A stretch of DNA of 46,500 nt from Prorocentrum cordatum. Its lineage: Eukaryota; Sar; Dinophyceae; Prorocentrales; Prorocentraceae. Positions 30,616 to 39,776 of this stretch are shown here, piece by piece. The stretch lies in assembly GCA_963575745.1 (NCBI GenBank), contig CAUYUJ010003414.1, forward strand, positions 412,559 through 459,058, written 5' to 3'. The notes below the pieces were generated by a model that had not been told where the DNA came from, made no database searches, and worked only from the letters and a program-made list of their open reading frames with translations. How positions within the stretch are numbered: position 1 is the first letter of the stretch; each line of letters opens with the position of its first letter. The position numbers and the translations under genes are program-made.

Positions 30616-31180
30616 CTAGCGTTTGTGTTGTCCGTTTCGTTTTCTCGCGACCGGTGCCCTATGCCGCGGCGCCCAATTGAGCGTTCTCCCACTCCACCGG
30701 CTGTCAGCACAAACGGAGAGCTTGTCGGCCACCGCCTTTGTCGCTTTCCTGAACAGCGCGGTCCAATCCTCCACTCCGAACTTGGTGGCGAACTCCTCGC
30801 TAATGTGAGTGGCCCTGTTGATGTGAGAGACCCACGATTCATCTGCTTGATGCCCAACGCGTACCATTATGCGCAGCATGCTGCGCTGCGTCGCGCGAAG
30901 TTTCTTCTCTTGGTCCACGGTTCGGGCCCAAGTTCCTGCGGCATACAGCACGCTCGGGGTGACGCAATCGTGGACCAAACGCACGCGATGCCGAAGAGGT
31001 AGACCTCGCTGGCATAGGATGTCCTTCAGGCGGGAGAGTGCTGTCCATCCAGCAGGGCTTCGATACGTGAGCTTCGTCTCGTGCTACGCGCCCAAATTAA
31101 ACTCCCTGCCCAGGTACTTATCGGACCCCCCGTTCTGTATGGCCCGAGCGTCGTGCCCCATGCATCTCACGGGGGACGGT
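30616..31180 (-). pseudogene. LINE-type reverse transcriptase, C-terminal fragment
   Basis: On minus, from about 31180 the frame reads RCMGHDARAIQNGGSDKYLG, then REFNLGA, a TAG at 31084-31086, HETKLTYRSPAGWTALSRLK, DILCQRGLPLRHRVRLVHDC, VTPSVLYAAGTWARTVDQEK and KLRATQRSMLRIMVRVGHQA. It ends at a normal stop after NGQHKR. The patterns YLG, LF/LVHxxVxPxVLYxxxTW, then LRxTQRxMLR mark the region after the palm/thumb of non-LTR retrotransposon reverse transcriptases. The catalytic YADD region and any endonuclease are absent upstream, so this is a 5'-truncated copy, the usual fate of LINE insertions, with one in-frame stop. Confidence 0.75.
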
Positions 31181-32090
31181 CGCGGACCTGAGAATCACAT
31201 TATTTCCCTTTTGTTTACCTTCAAAACGTATGTTCCGTTTCTGTCTCCAGGTCCGCGGTCATTACGTATCCATGAAAGGCAACCCTGAAGCTCCCCGCGA
31301 AGTGGGGCAGCCAGGCAGTGGGCGCCTGCCTCGGGCTCGTCCGATCCCCACTTCCATGCCTGATCGACGCACGCCGCGGGTGCGGGAAGGTGACAAAAAA
31401 GGGGGAGAGGGAACGACCCCATGAGGAAGGGGTGGAATGGGGGAGGAGGAGGAGGAGGAGGAGGAGGAGGAGGAGGAGGAGGAGGAGGAGGAGGAGGAGG
31501 AAGAGGAGGAGGAGGAGGAGGAGGAGGAGGAGGAGGAGGAGGATTGGTTATCAACAAGGACGGCGACGAGGAACAAACATTAAAGGATCGCCTTATGCCC
31601 CGTCTCAACTGTGACCCCAGGGCGTTCAGGATGCTTGCCCTCGCAAGAAACTTCACATTATCCTGGGAATGACGGGTTGGGTGACCGCCGCGGAGAGGAA
31701 CATAAGTGAACGTTCCCTGAGGAGTCCCGTCCACCTACCCTTCGCGCAGCCGCTGGATAGCGACAGCACCGAAGCGCACGGCCGCCGAGGCAAAGAATGA
31801 ACGTGGGGGAAAGGGCCGATATTTCCCTTCATGGCGTGATCTATATAGAAAGCGATGACGATAGAGCGGACGATTCGAGCCAGCGTGAACTGACCCACGT
31901 GCCCCTTCCACACACCCCAAGGCCCAACCGAACTAAAACCTCCGAACTCATTGGCAACTGTGGGTCAGCTACGGGCTCCAGATATCTGTCACACATTAAA
32001 TAATGCTGTGCACAATCGAGACAGTGTGGACATCCTAGCAAACGCATCTTGGACCCAGGAATCACATGCATACGGATGCTGGTGGCGGAC
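31181..32090. repeat. GGA array in unassigned sequence
   Basis: A GGA array of about 37 units lies at 31437-31545. The rest (31181-31436, 31546-32090) is mixed sequence without a supported gene. Confidence 0.6.
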
Positions 32091-32795
32091 GAGGAAAAGG
32101 AGGAGGAGGACGAGGATGATGAGTAGGAGGGGGAAGAGAAGGAGGAGGAGGAGGAGGATATTCCAGGATATTCTGATATCTCAAGAATGAGTAAAGGCTG
32201 AACCACTCAAACTTTGGGATGCAAGCCGCGAGAGACTCTGTACATATACTCGCGGCGTGACTTCGTAATGGATTCAACGCAGCAGCGCTTAGCAAGACCC
32301 CTGAGTTGGCCACGACCGAAACAAGCCGCACGATTTGCATAACCATATACGAAGCACAACATGACATAACAAAGTATGTGAAGGGGTGGGCCCAACCTCA
32401 GGCGATGTGTAAACGCCTTCCAGCAGGCAATCCTAGCAACGCCCGTCAACGGCCTCTAGAGAGGCACAATCACATAGTAGCGAGGCGTACTGCTAGAGTT
32501 TGGAACACGACGAGAAGCAAACACTACAAGACTGCAAACTCGCAGCCCTCGCGGGCGGCCACTCTGGGAAGCCCACCCCGAAGAGCAGGCGGGGAGGCGA
32601 GCCGGTGGGATTGATCCTGGGGCAGCTCACACCGACGCCTCCTGAAGCCAGCGAGGAAGGCTCGGAGCAGGGTTGGAAAGGCAGCGGCAATCGAGGCTCG
32701 CGTGCCAAAGAGACGAGCAAAGACATCATCTGCCCGCTGAGGATGGTCCTCCCCATCGTCTGGGGTGGCCCCCCCCCGCGCGTGGTGAACGTAGC
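32091..32795. other. Short GGA block and unassigned spacer
   Basis: GGAGGAGGACGAGG at 32097-32165. 32170-32795 has open frames on both strands (for instance minus 32814-32524 and plus 32500-32780), none recognisable. Confidence 0.45.
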
Positions 32796-33468
<673 letters not shown>

Positions 33469-33942
33469 TCGAAGGGGCGGGGCGCGAGGGGGAAAGAGAG
33501 AGAGGGAGAAGGAGAGCGCAAAGAAGGGAAGTTTGAGAGGGTCGAAGGGTCGGAGGGGGAGGGGAGGCAGGGGACGATGATGGCTACGCCGTTATTGTTA
33601 CAATTATTGTTTTCCTGTTTTGCTGACCGTCAAAGCTGGGTGCGTACATTGGTTCAGCTGTCTGTCTCGAGACTCGAGCGCGCTCGACACTGCTAAGTGG
33701 CTCATAGAACAGATAGCCCGCAGTCTGGCCATATAAACCTTCCAGTGTCAATAGGTTCGCACGCATATACACAGGCACAGGGGCACAGGGGCACAGGGGC
33801 ACCGGGCACAGGGCGATCGGCGGCGATCGGCTGGTATTTCCTCCCTCCTCCTCCTTGTCCTCCTCCTCCTCCTCCTACTCCCCTCGTCCTCCTCAGGCTC
33901 CTCCTTCTTTTACTCCTCCTCCTCCTCCTCGTCATCATCGTC

Positions 33943-33989
<47 letters not shown>

Positions 33990-34033
33990 TTACATCATCA
34001 TCACCGCCTTTGGGCTCGCCTTCGCGAGCCCGC
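33469..34033. other. Spacer with GGCACAGG repeats and CTC/ATC arrays
   Basis: GGGGCACAGGGGCACAGG at 33779-33812, CTC at 33840-33935, CAT units at 33940-33990. On minus this is the 3' flank of the 1039-aa gene. No polyadenylation signal was recognised. Confidence 0.6.
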
Positions 34034-37000
34034 CTACTTGAAGAGGTGGCTGCACCATTTCCACTGGGCCTTCAGCTCCTTGAGAGCGTGGGCTTTCTCA
34101 TCGTCAGGTGTCTTGGTCTTGGTGGACGGCCCGATGGACTCCTTCGATATCTGCTCGTTGATCTTCGGGCGCACCAGCTCCGTAGAGGTCTCGACCCAGT
34201 CCTTGTCGGGGACCAGGCTGAAGAGCCTGACGGAGACTTTGGTCAGGATCGGGACGCCGGCGGAGTACTTGAACTCGAATGGGACCGTCGACGTCGCGAC
34301 CTCCGTCGTCGCCGCCTGGCCCTTTGTCATCTGCCTCACCAGCCAAGCTGGGCACAGGGTGTCGGCGGCATCCACGTTCTCGTACTCGCCATTGCCAGCA
34401 GAGACGTAGAACTTCGTGCCGAAGGCCTCGCACAGCGGGAGGGCTCCGACCGTGGGTGTCTGCGAGACACGGCCGCAAAAGCTGAGGCGCAGATTTTTAG
34501 GCATCTGCTCCACTTTGATCTTGATGGGTTTCACCTTGGGGGCGATCTTGACGCAGTCCAAGCGGGCGTCTGGCCTGAAACTCACAGTCTTTGTCTCCTT
34601 TTCCTTGTCCTCAGTCTTGGCGTTGAAGACGCCATTGATATTCGCGAACAGCCACCCCTCAAGCGTCTTCACGAAGACCTTGATGACGGCGCCGGCGGCA
34701 CCCTGGCTCGAGATCCTCGACATATTCAAACGGAGCGTAGAGATCGATAACCACTCATCCTCATCGGATTTCTGCTCGGACTTCATCTCGGACTTCTGCT
34801 CATCCTTCTTCTGCGTCTCGCCCGCCTCCGCCTTGACCGTCGAATCCTGCGCCGTCTCAGCCGCGGCCGAAGCCTGAGACTCAGAGTCGCCGCCCTTGTG
34901 TTGGAGGAGAACTTTGTCGAGGTCCGATCCCGAATAGCTGCCCGCGAAGACCGAGTTCACGTTGGCGTGGCTGTCGACCCATTTCTCCCCCTCGCTGCTG
35001 CCCAAGGCGCAATCCATAGCTCCGATGTCTGCGATGCGGTTGCTGGTCTCCTTGACGTACGCACCGCAGTCTTCAACCGTCATGCGGTGCGCCCCAGACG
35101 CCATGGCATCCAAGATCTCGCGAAGGTAGCAAACCCTGAGAGACATGACCTTCGTCAAGGCGTCGCCGTCCTCGATGGTGCCGTAGGAGAGTAGGTTCAC
35201 AGGCGTGGTCTTGTTAGCCACAGCCAGCTCGCAGACCCCCCGGACGAACTCGAACATGCGCTTCGGGAACACTTCTGACGTCACCTCGAACACGATGAAG
35301 AGAAGGGCCCTCAAAGTAAGTTGCTTGGGCGAGGCATCTGCACCATCATTCTCAGCAATCCGTCTGCCCACTTCGTGTTGAATGGACGCGAACGCTGGAT
35401 GAATCGAACCCTTAAGCTTCAAATTGTTTGTGTTCAGGAAGTTGCTCAGTGACAGGATGAATGACTGATCCTTGAACTCTCCGATCACAGCGCCCACCTT
35501 CTCGTTCTGGAGCTCATCGGGGACCGAGGAGGGCACGTCTGTCTCTTGCCCGAGCATCGCGACCACTGCGTCGGCGACCTCGGAAGAAGATGCAGCGTCG
35601 CTGACGGCAGACGGCGCCTGCTCCCTGTAGACCGCCATGTGGGCTTTGATGATCTCCTGCTGCAAGGCTGGCCTCGTCGCACTCCACGCCGCGAAGTCCT
35701 GAAAGGGAGGAGGAGGAGGAAGCATGAGGAGGAGGGGGAGGAGGAGGAGGAGGAGAAAGGGTGAGGAGGAGGAGAGGAGGAGGGAGGACGAGGAGGGGGA
35801 GGGGGAGGGGGAGGAGCACAAGGACGACAAGGACGAGGACAAAGAAGATGAGGAGGTGGGGGATGAGGAGGAGGCGGCAGCGGCAGAGGAGAAGGAGGAG
35901 GAGCAGGAGGACAGGGATAGGAGGCAGAGAAGAGATAACAAGACGAGGAGGAGGGAGAGGGGGGAGGGATGTTCGTCCTTGCCGTTGAGCGCGGCGGTGC
36001 CCACGAAGCAGAACTCGAGGCCAATGCTCAGCTGACGGCGCACGGATGCCCAGTCGATCTTGTTCGCGCTGACGTACTTCAGGGGGAACTCCACGCACGC
36101 CACCAAATCATCCAGGAAGACCTTGTCGCGGCCGGGCACGCTGCTGAGGCTCAAGTCCTCAGTTGCACACAGGATTGCTGGGCTTGCTTTGGCCTTGGCC
36201 TTGCCCTTAGCCTTCCCCTTGGCTTTTGCCTTGGCTTTGGGCGCAGCCGTCTCCCCCTCGACGTCCTCGGTCTGGGCCTTCCTCTTCTTCGACGCCGCCT
36301 CGAACTTCTGATGCACTTTGCTGAGGCTGGCCATCGGGCAGAGCAAGCGCCTGAGAAGATCCTTGTGCCCCGGCTCGCGGAAGATCCACGGGGTCGAACG
36401 GCGACCAGGCCTCTCCAGCAACGGAATGGTGAACTTGACCAGCTCGACCATGACAGAGGTATGCATCTCCTTCTGCAGGTAGCCTTTGAAGTTCTTGTCG
36501 AGAATGACGCAGATCTCCCTGAGCAGGGTCGCGACTATCCCGTTGTCGAGGTTCGAGTTGGTGAAATCGCATTCGTCTTCTGCGAACTTGAGGAACTCGT
36601 CCAACGCCAGGCAGTCGTTCATCATGTGGACCGCCGTCTTAGTATTATCGTACTGGAACCAATTTTTGAATTTCTGTGGGGAATTTTCTTTGATGAACCT
36701 CTCGTAGACCTTCTCATAGCGGAACTCACCTGAGGAAGGGCAGCTCCTAACGGTAATGTTGTGCTTCGTCCGGTGGGCAGCCCATTGCGCCTCCGCCTTC
36801 GGTATCTCCATCAGCATCTCCACCAAGTTGAAGGCCGACCCGCGGTGCCAGCGATTGGCTTCGTTCTTGAACCACTCGATGGAGTCTGGCGGCATCGACT
36901 TGCTCCAGATGTTGACCCCAGAGAAGCCTTCCGATATAATCCTCTTCACGTGCTCATTGCTCGGATCTTGTTCGTATGCCATGTAGAAGGCCTCCACCAG

Positions 37001-37432
37001 CGTCGCACCGCCGATCATGGAGTAGTGGTGGGGAGCATCTGTTTCCACCGCCTGCATCCGGCCTCGCATGTCCTCCAGCACGCCCTCTTGCAGGAGGCTC
37101 TGGCAGTAGTTGATCACGACGGCCATCTGCTTGCGGGAGTTCAGACGGTGCCTCGAAAGCGCGCGGACCCCGACGTCAGCAATCTGCTGCTCTGGCTCCC
37201 CATCGCCCTTCATCTGCTCGGTCTGCTTAACGAACGGAAAGACGACTTGATTGCGGCTCACCGCGTAGTGTTTGATGTAGAGCTGGTACCTCAGCGAGCC
37301 TTTCACTTGCTTGAAGCGATACTCGTTGTTGAGACGAGGTCCGTACAAAATGTCTTTGGCAACGGCTCCAGTCGGGTCATTGTTCAGGACGTTGAGTATC
37401 TCCTGGCCGGCCAATTCACTGGCGGTCTCCAT
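34034..37432 (-). CDS. Unidentified 1039-aa protein with one GA-AG intron
   Basis: Exon 1 is 37432-35978 and exon 2 is 35698-34034. The chosen ATG begins METASELAGQEILNVLNNDP. The frame is open further upstream to 37960, but that part is low-complexity and not convincing. Exon 1 is a mixed, mostly helical sequence (for example NNEYRFKQVKGSLRYQLYIK, and DNTKTAVHMMNDCLALDEF). A basic run follows (KAKAKAKGKAKGKAKAKA) that could act as a nuclear localisation or DNA/RNA-binding tail. Exon 2 is globular (LTLRALLFIVFEVTSEVFPK), then an acidic/Gln-Lys linker (KKDEQKSEMKSEQKSDEDEW), then a C-terminal part with WLFANINGVFNAKTED, ending QWKWCSHLFK. I recognise no family. Neighbours on the same strand do not reveal a function. 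Confidence 0.75.
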   Translation of the reverse strand: METASELAGQEILNVLNNDPTGAVAKDILYGPRLNNEYRFKQVKGSLRYQLYIKHYAVSRNQVVFPFVKQTEQMKGDGEPEQQIADVGVRALSRHRLNSRKQMAVVINYCQSLLQEGVLEDMRGRMQAVETDAPHHYSMIGGATLVEAFYMAYEQDPSNEHVKRIISEGFSGVNIWSKSMPPDSIEWFKNEANRWHRGSAFNLVEMLMEIPKAEAQWAAHRTKHNITVRSCPSSGEFRYEKVYERFIKENSPQKFKNWFQYDNTKTAVHMMNDCLALDEFLKFAEDECDFTNSNLDNGIVATLLREICVILDKNFKGYLQKEMHTSVMVELVKFTIPLLERPGRRSTPWIFREPGHKDLLRRLLCPMASLSKVHQKFEAASKKRKAQTEDVEGETAAPKAKAKAKGKAKGKAKAKASPAILCATEDLSLSSVPGRDKVFLDDLVACVEFPLKYVSANKIDWASVRRQLSIGLEFCFVGTAALNGKDEHPSPLSLLLVLLSLLCLLSLSSCSSSFSSAAAASSSSPTSSSSLSSSLSSLCSSPSPSPSSSSLLLSSSSPFLLLLLLPLLLMLPPPPPFQDFAAWSATRPALQQEIIKAHMAVYREQAPSAVSDAASSSEVADAVVAMLGQETDVPSSVPDELQNEKVGAVIGEFKDQSFILSLSNFLNTNNLKLKGSIHPAFASIQHEVGRRIAENDGADASPKQLTLRALLFIVFEVTSEVFPKRMFEFVRGVCELAVANKTTPVNLLSYGTIEDGDALTKVMSLRVCYLREILDAMASGAHRMTVEDCGAYVKETSNRIADIGAMDCALGSSEGEKWVDSHANVNSVFAGSYSGSDLDKVLLQHKGGDSESQASAAAETAQDSTVKAEAGETQKKDEQKSEMKSEQKSDEDEWLSISTLRLNMSRISSQGAAGAVIKVFVKTLEGWLFANINGVFNAKTEDKEKETKTVSFRPDARLDCVKIAPKVKPIKIKVEQMPKNLRLSFCGRVSQTPTVGALPLCEAFGTKFYVSAGNGEYENVDAADTLCPAWLVRQMTKGQAATTEVATSTVPFEFKYSAGVPILTKVSVRLFSLVPDKDWVETSTELVRPKINEQISKESIGPSTKTKTPDDEKAHALKELKAQWKWCSHLFK
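35699..35977 (-). other. Intron of the 1039-aa gene, GA-AG borders, 279 bp
   Basis: On minus the exon ends GGCAAG and the intron starts GACGAACATCC; the intron ends CTTTCAG and the exon resumes GACTTCGCGG. Both borders read AG^GAC. The inside is a CTC-type pyrimidine tract. Its 279 bases are a multiple of three without a stop, so unspliced RNA would add 93 Ser/Leu/Pro-rich residues in frame. Confidence 0.7.
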
Positions 37433-38062
37433 CGCAGATGGGCTTGGCGAGCTCAAGGCTCGCCGAGTGCCGTCGGTTGCGTGATGCGCGGGAAACTTGG
37501 TGCGCTGCTGAAAACTTGGAAGCTCCAAAAAGCCAAAACGGCTACGAGGGAGGCGGACGAGAGGGATGGAGTGGAGGGTGGAGAGAGAGGGAGGAGCGGA
37601 AGAAGGAGGAGTGGATTGCCCACTGCCCTCCACGAACTGCCCGCGACTTCGAGGAGCTCTGAGCTCGGGCTGACTGGGATGCAGGAGCGCTCGCCTTGCC
37701 TCCTCCATCTCCCTCCCTTGGTGTCCTCTGTGGTGCGTGTATGTGTGTGTGCTGTTTGTGCTGTGTTCGTGCATGTGCCGCGTGGGTGCTGCGCGGTGGC
37801 GATGTGCGCCCCTGCTCCGAATCGAGCCCTTGGGCCCGGTTGACGCCAAACGGCCAGACGACCCCAGCCCAGACCCCATAACTATTCGACTAAGATTTGT
37901 TAGTTGTTTCATTGTTTCGGTTGCGTTGTTGCTTTTTTCCCCCCCCCCCTCCTCCTCCATCCGCCCCTCTACTTCCTACGATGCCTACGCTTGAGCTTCT
38001 GCTTGATTGTTTTTGAGCTCGGCTCGGCACGTGTTTTACATCCTATCGCCCTGTCTAGTGAG
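37433..38062. other. Spacer between two minus-strand genes
   Basis: Contains GGGAGGCGGACGAGAG-type purine-rich sequence (37545-37605), TGTGTGTGCTGTTTGTGCTG (37742-37765) and a C-run (37940-37949). The minus frame of the 1039-aa gene stays open to 37960, but no protein motif is seen there. Confidence 0.5.
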
Positions 38063-38704
38063 TCACGCGTCGAACCGCACCCTGGGTGGAGGGGCTAGCG
38101 GCCAAGGGCAAGTAGCTTTGGCCGGAGGGGCGGTCACTGCAGCCACTGTGGCCCCCTCATCATGAGCCTCCGCAATGCTCGGCAAGGGTTTGGCAGGAGC
38201 GAGTGACTGCCACGACGACGCCGAAGCACTGGCGAGCGAAGGCGGCGGGGCCGGGGGGGCCTTGCGTGGCGGCTCATACTCATAGAGCTCAGACTTCCGA
38301 GTACGCGAGGCATGCCAGTCCAGCTCTTCCTCTATCGTGTAGTAGTCCGCCATGCCCTCTGGGACCGATAGCTGCGATGGGAAGCGTCCACGTATTTCCC
38401 ACGACATGTCTGACAGGAAGCTCTTGGCCGACTTGATCTTCTGCATGGCCTTGTTCGCGCACTCGATCTGATAGCCAACGTACTGCTGGCACTGCACCCT
38501 CTCGATCTCCTCGTGCGGCTCCAAGGTCGGGAACGGAACCATGATGCGGGACTGCGAGGCCAACAGGCGATGCTTGTGCTGGTGAAGCCTCCACCATATA
38601 TGATCCAAGTTCCTATCTTCATCCTCGAACACCTGCGATGTGAGTCTCAACGATTCGTCAACCTTCTTGAACTTCTCGAAAGGCGTGCCGAGCGGGTCCT
38701 GCAT
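38063..38704 (-). CDS. Unidentified 213-aa protein
   Basis: The start ATG at 38704-38702 gives MQDPLGTPFEKFKKVDESLR. A mostly helical core follows (DEDRNLDHIWWRLHQHKHRL, then EEIERVQCQQYVGYQIECAN, then KAMQKIKSAKSFLSDMSWEI). After it comes a linker with ADYYTIEEELDWHASRTRKS. The C-terminal third is low-complexity Pro/Ala/Ser, ending APPPRVRFDA. Just upstream, TTCAATTTCTTTCTGTGGAG^GC looks like a splice acceptor, so this may be the last exon of a longer gene. No earlier exon was recognised, and the U6-like gene lies about 130 bp upstream. No family recognised. Confidence 0.55.
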   Translation of the reverse strand: MQDPLGTPFEKFKKVDESLRLTSQVFEDEDRNLDHIWWRLHQHKHRLLASQSRIMVPFPTLEPHEEIERVQCQQYVGYQIECANKAMQKIKSAKSFLSDMSWEIRGRFPSQLSVPEGMADYYTIEEELDWHASRTRKSELYEYEPPRKAPPAPPPSLASASASSWQSLAPAKPLPSIAEAHDEGATVAAVTAPPAKATCPWPLAPPPRVRFDA

Positions 38705-38837
38705 GGTGAAAGGGCAGCCTCCACAGAAAGAAATTGAACAGTGAGTGGGCCGGCGACTCCCAGACGTTTGAGAAAAACGAGTTACGGATTTGATGAGGAG
38801 GAGGAGGACGGAACCGAGCGTAGAGGAAACATTGTAT

Positions 38838-38931
38838 ACACTTCTCGATGTGTGTTTTGTGCGTATCATCCTTGCGCATGGGGCCATGCTAATCTTCTCT
38901 GCATCGTTCCAATTTTAACGGATGATCCCCA
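38838..38931 (-). ncRNA. U6 snRNA-like gene
   Basis: U6 is the catalytic-core RNA of the spliceosome. On minus, the sequence reads CATCCGTTAAAATTGGAACG, then ATGCAGAGAAGATTAGCATG, then GCCCCATGCGCAAGGATGAT, then ACGCAC, then ATCGAGAA. The AAATTGGAACGAT, GAGAAGATTAGCATGGCCCC and TGCGCAAGGATGA blocks are the hallmark of U6. Two differences stand out: the ACAGAGA box reads GCAGAGA, and an extra A follows GGCCCC, where most U6 RNAs go straight to TGCGCAAGG. The 3' part before ATCGAGAA is also longer than usual. The 5' end is set at the GGGG near 38927-38930; the usual 5' hairpin is not evident, nor is a T-run terminator. It may be functional or a close pseudogene. Confidence 0.85.
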
Positions 38932-38944
38932 AGGGCCCAAAGGG

Positions 38945-39295
38945 GATCCGAGGAGGAGGACGGAGGAGGATGAGGAGGAGGAGGAGGACGATGATGAGGG
39001 GGTGGATGGCGATGATGATGATGATGAGGAGGAGGGGGAGGAGGAGAAGAGGGGAAAAGTGGGAAAGGAGGAAAGGAAAAGGGAGAGAGTCTTGGAGGAG
39101 GAGGAGGAGCAGCAGCAGCAGCAGGTGGGTATTCACCCTCCTCCTCTTCCTCACCCTCCTCCTCCTCCTCCTTCTCCCTCCTCCTCCTCCTCCACCTCCT
39201 CCTCCTCGTCCTCCGCCTCGTCGTCCTCCTCCTCCTCTTCCTCCTCCTTCTCCTCCTTTCCCTCTCCTCCTCCTCCTTCATCTGTCCTCCTCCCC
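38945..39295. repeat. GGA array followed by CTC array (giant inverted repeat)
   Basis: A purine tract GGA/GAGGAT at 38948-39112, a short AGCAGCAGCAGCAGCAGG hinge (39107-39126), then a pyrimidine tract CTC at 39135-39295. The halves are complementary and could fold into a stem of more than 150 bp. Confidence 0.9.
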
Positions 39296-39510
39296 CCTGT
39301 CCTCGCCCACGCTAAACACAGCGCTCCCCCCGCCCCATTCGCGGGCCTGCGGGGCGTTGGCGGCACGGGGCAGCTGGCGCAGCGGCCCGGCGACGTCCAG
39401 ACCCCAGCGGCCCGGCGCGGTCAGGGGGGATGGGTATGGGGCTCCGCCGCTGTGCTCCTCATTTTCCTCCTCCTGAGTATCCCCCTCCTCTTCTTCCTGT
39501 CCTCCTCCTC

Positions 39511-39541
<31 letters not shown>

Positions 39542-39611
39542 TCCTCCCCCTCATCATCCTCCTCCTCTTACTCTTGCTCTTCTCCTCCTCCTCCTCCTCA
39601 TTCTTCCTCCT

Positions 39612-39642
<31 letters not shown>

Positions 39643-39776
39643 GTCCCCCCCTCGTATTATTCAGCGCATCCTCCGCCTCCTCATTTTCAATGAGCGTCTA
39701 TATTAGCGGCTGTCTTGCACAGCCGCCACCAACACAACGCAGTCAACGATGATAATTTGCATGCAATGTGCACCAC
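39296..39776. repeat. GC-rich spacer and CTC array
   Basis: 39300-39455 is GC-rich without a recognised gene. 39460-39690 is a CTC array. On minus this is the 3' side of the methyltransferase gene. Confidence 0.85.
39706..39726. other. Hairpin downstream of the methyltransferase
   Basis: GCGGCTGT, loop CTTGC, ACAGCCGC: a perfect 8-bp stem 50 bp past the methyltransferase stop codon on minus. It could be a 3'-UTR structure. No function is established. Confidence 0.6.

Noticed and set aside
33583-33600. CGTAGCCAT on minus as a leader remnant
   Set aside because: Nine bases only, then no similarity.
34010-34750. Plus-strand 246-aa frame and similar plus frames in 34-37.8 kb
   Set aside because: Shadows of the minus-strand 1039-aa gene, whose composition and continuity are better.
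37838-37864. Leader-like TGGCCGTTTGGCGTCAA on minus upstream of the 1039-aa gene
   Set aside because: Needs two gaps and several mismatches to align with the spliced leader.
38060-38085. tRNA T-loop-like GGTTCGACGC on minus
   Set aside because: No acceptor, D or anticodon arms fit around it, and it lies in the end of the 213-aa reading frame.
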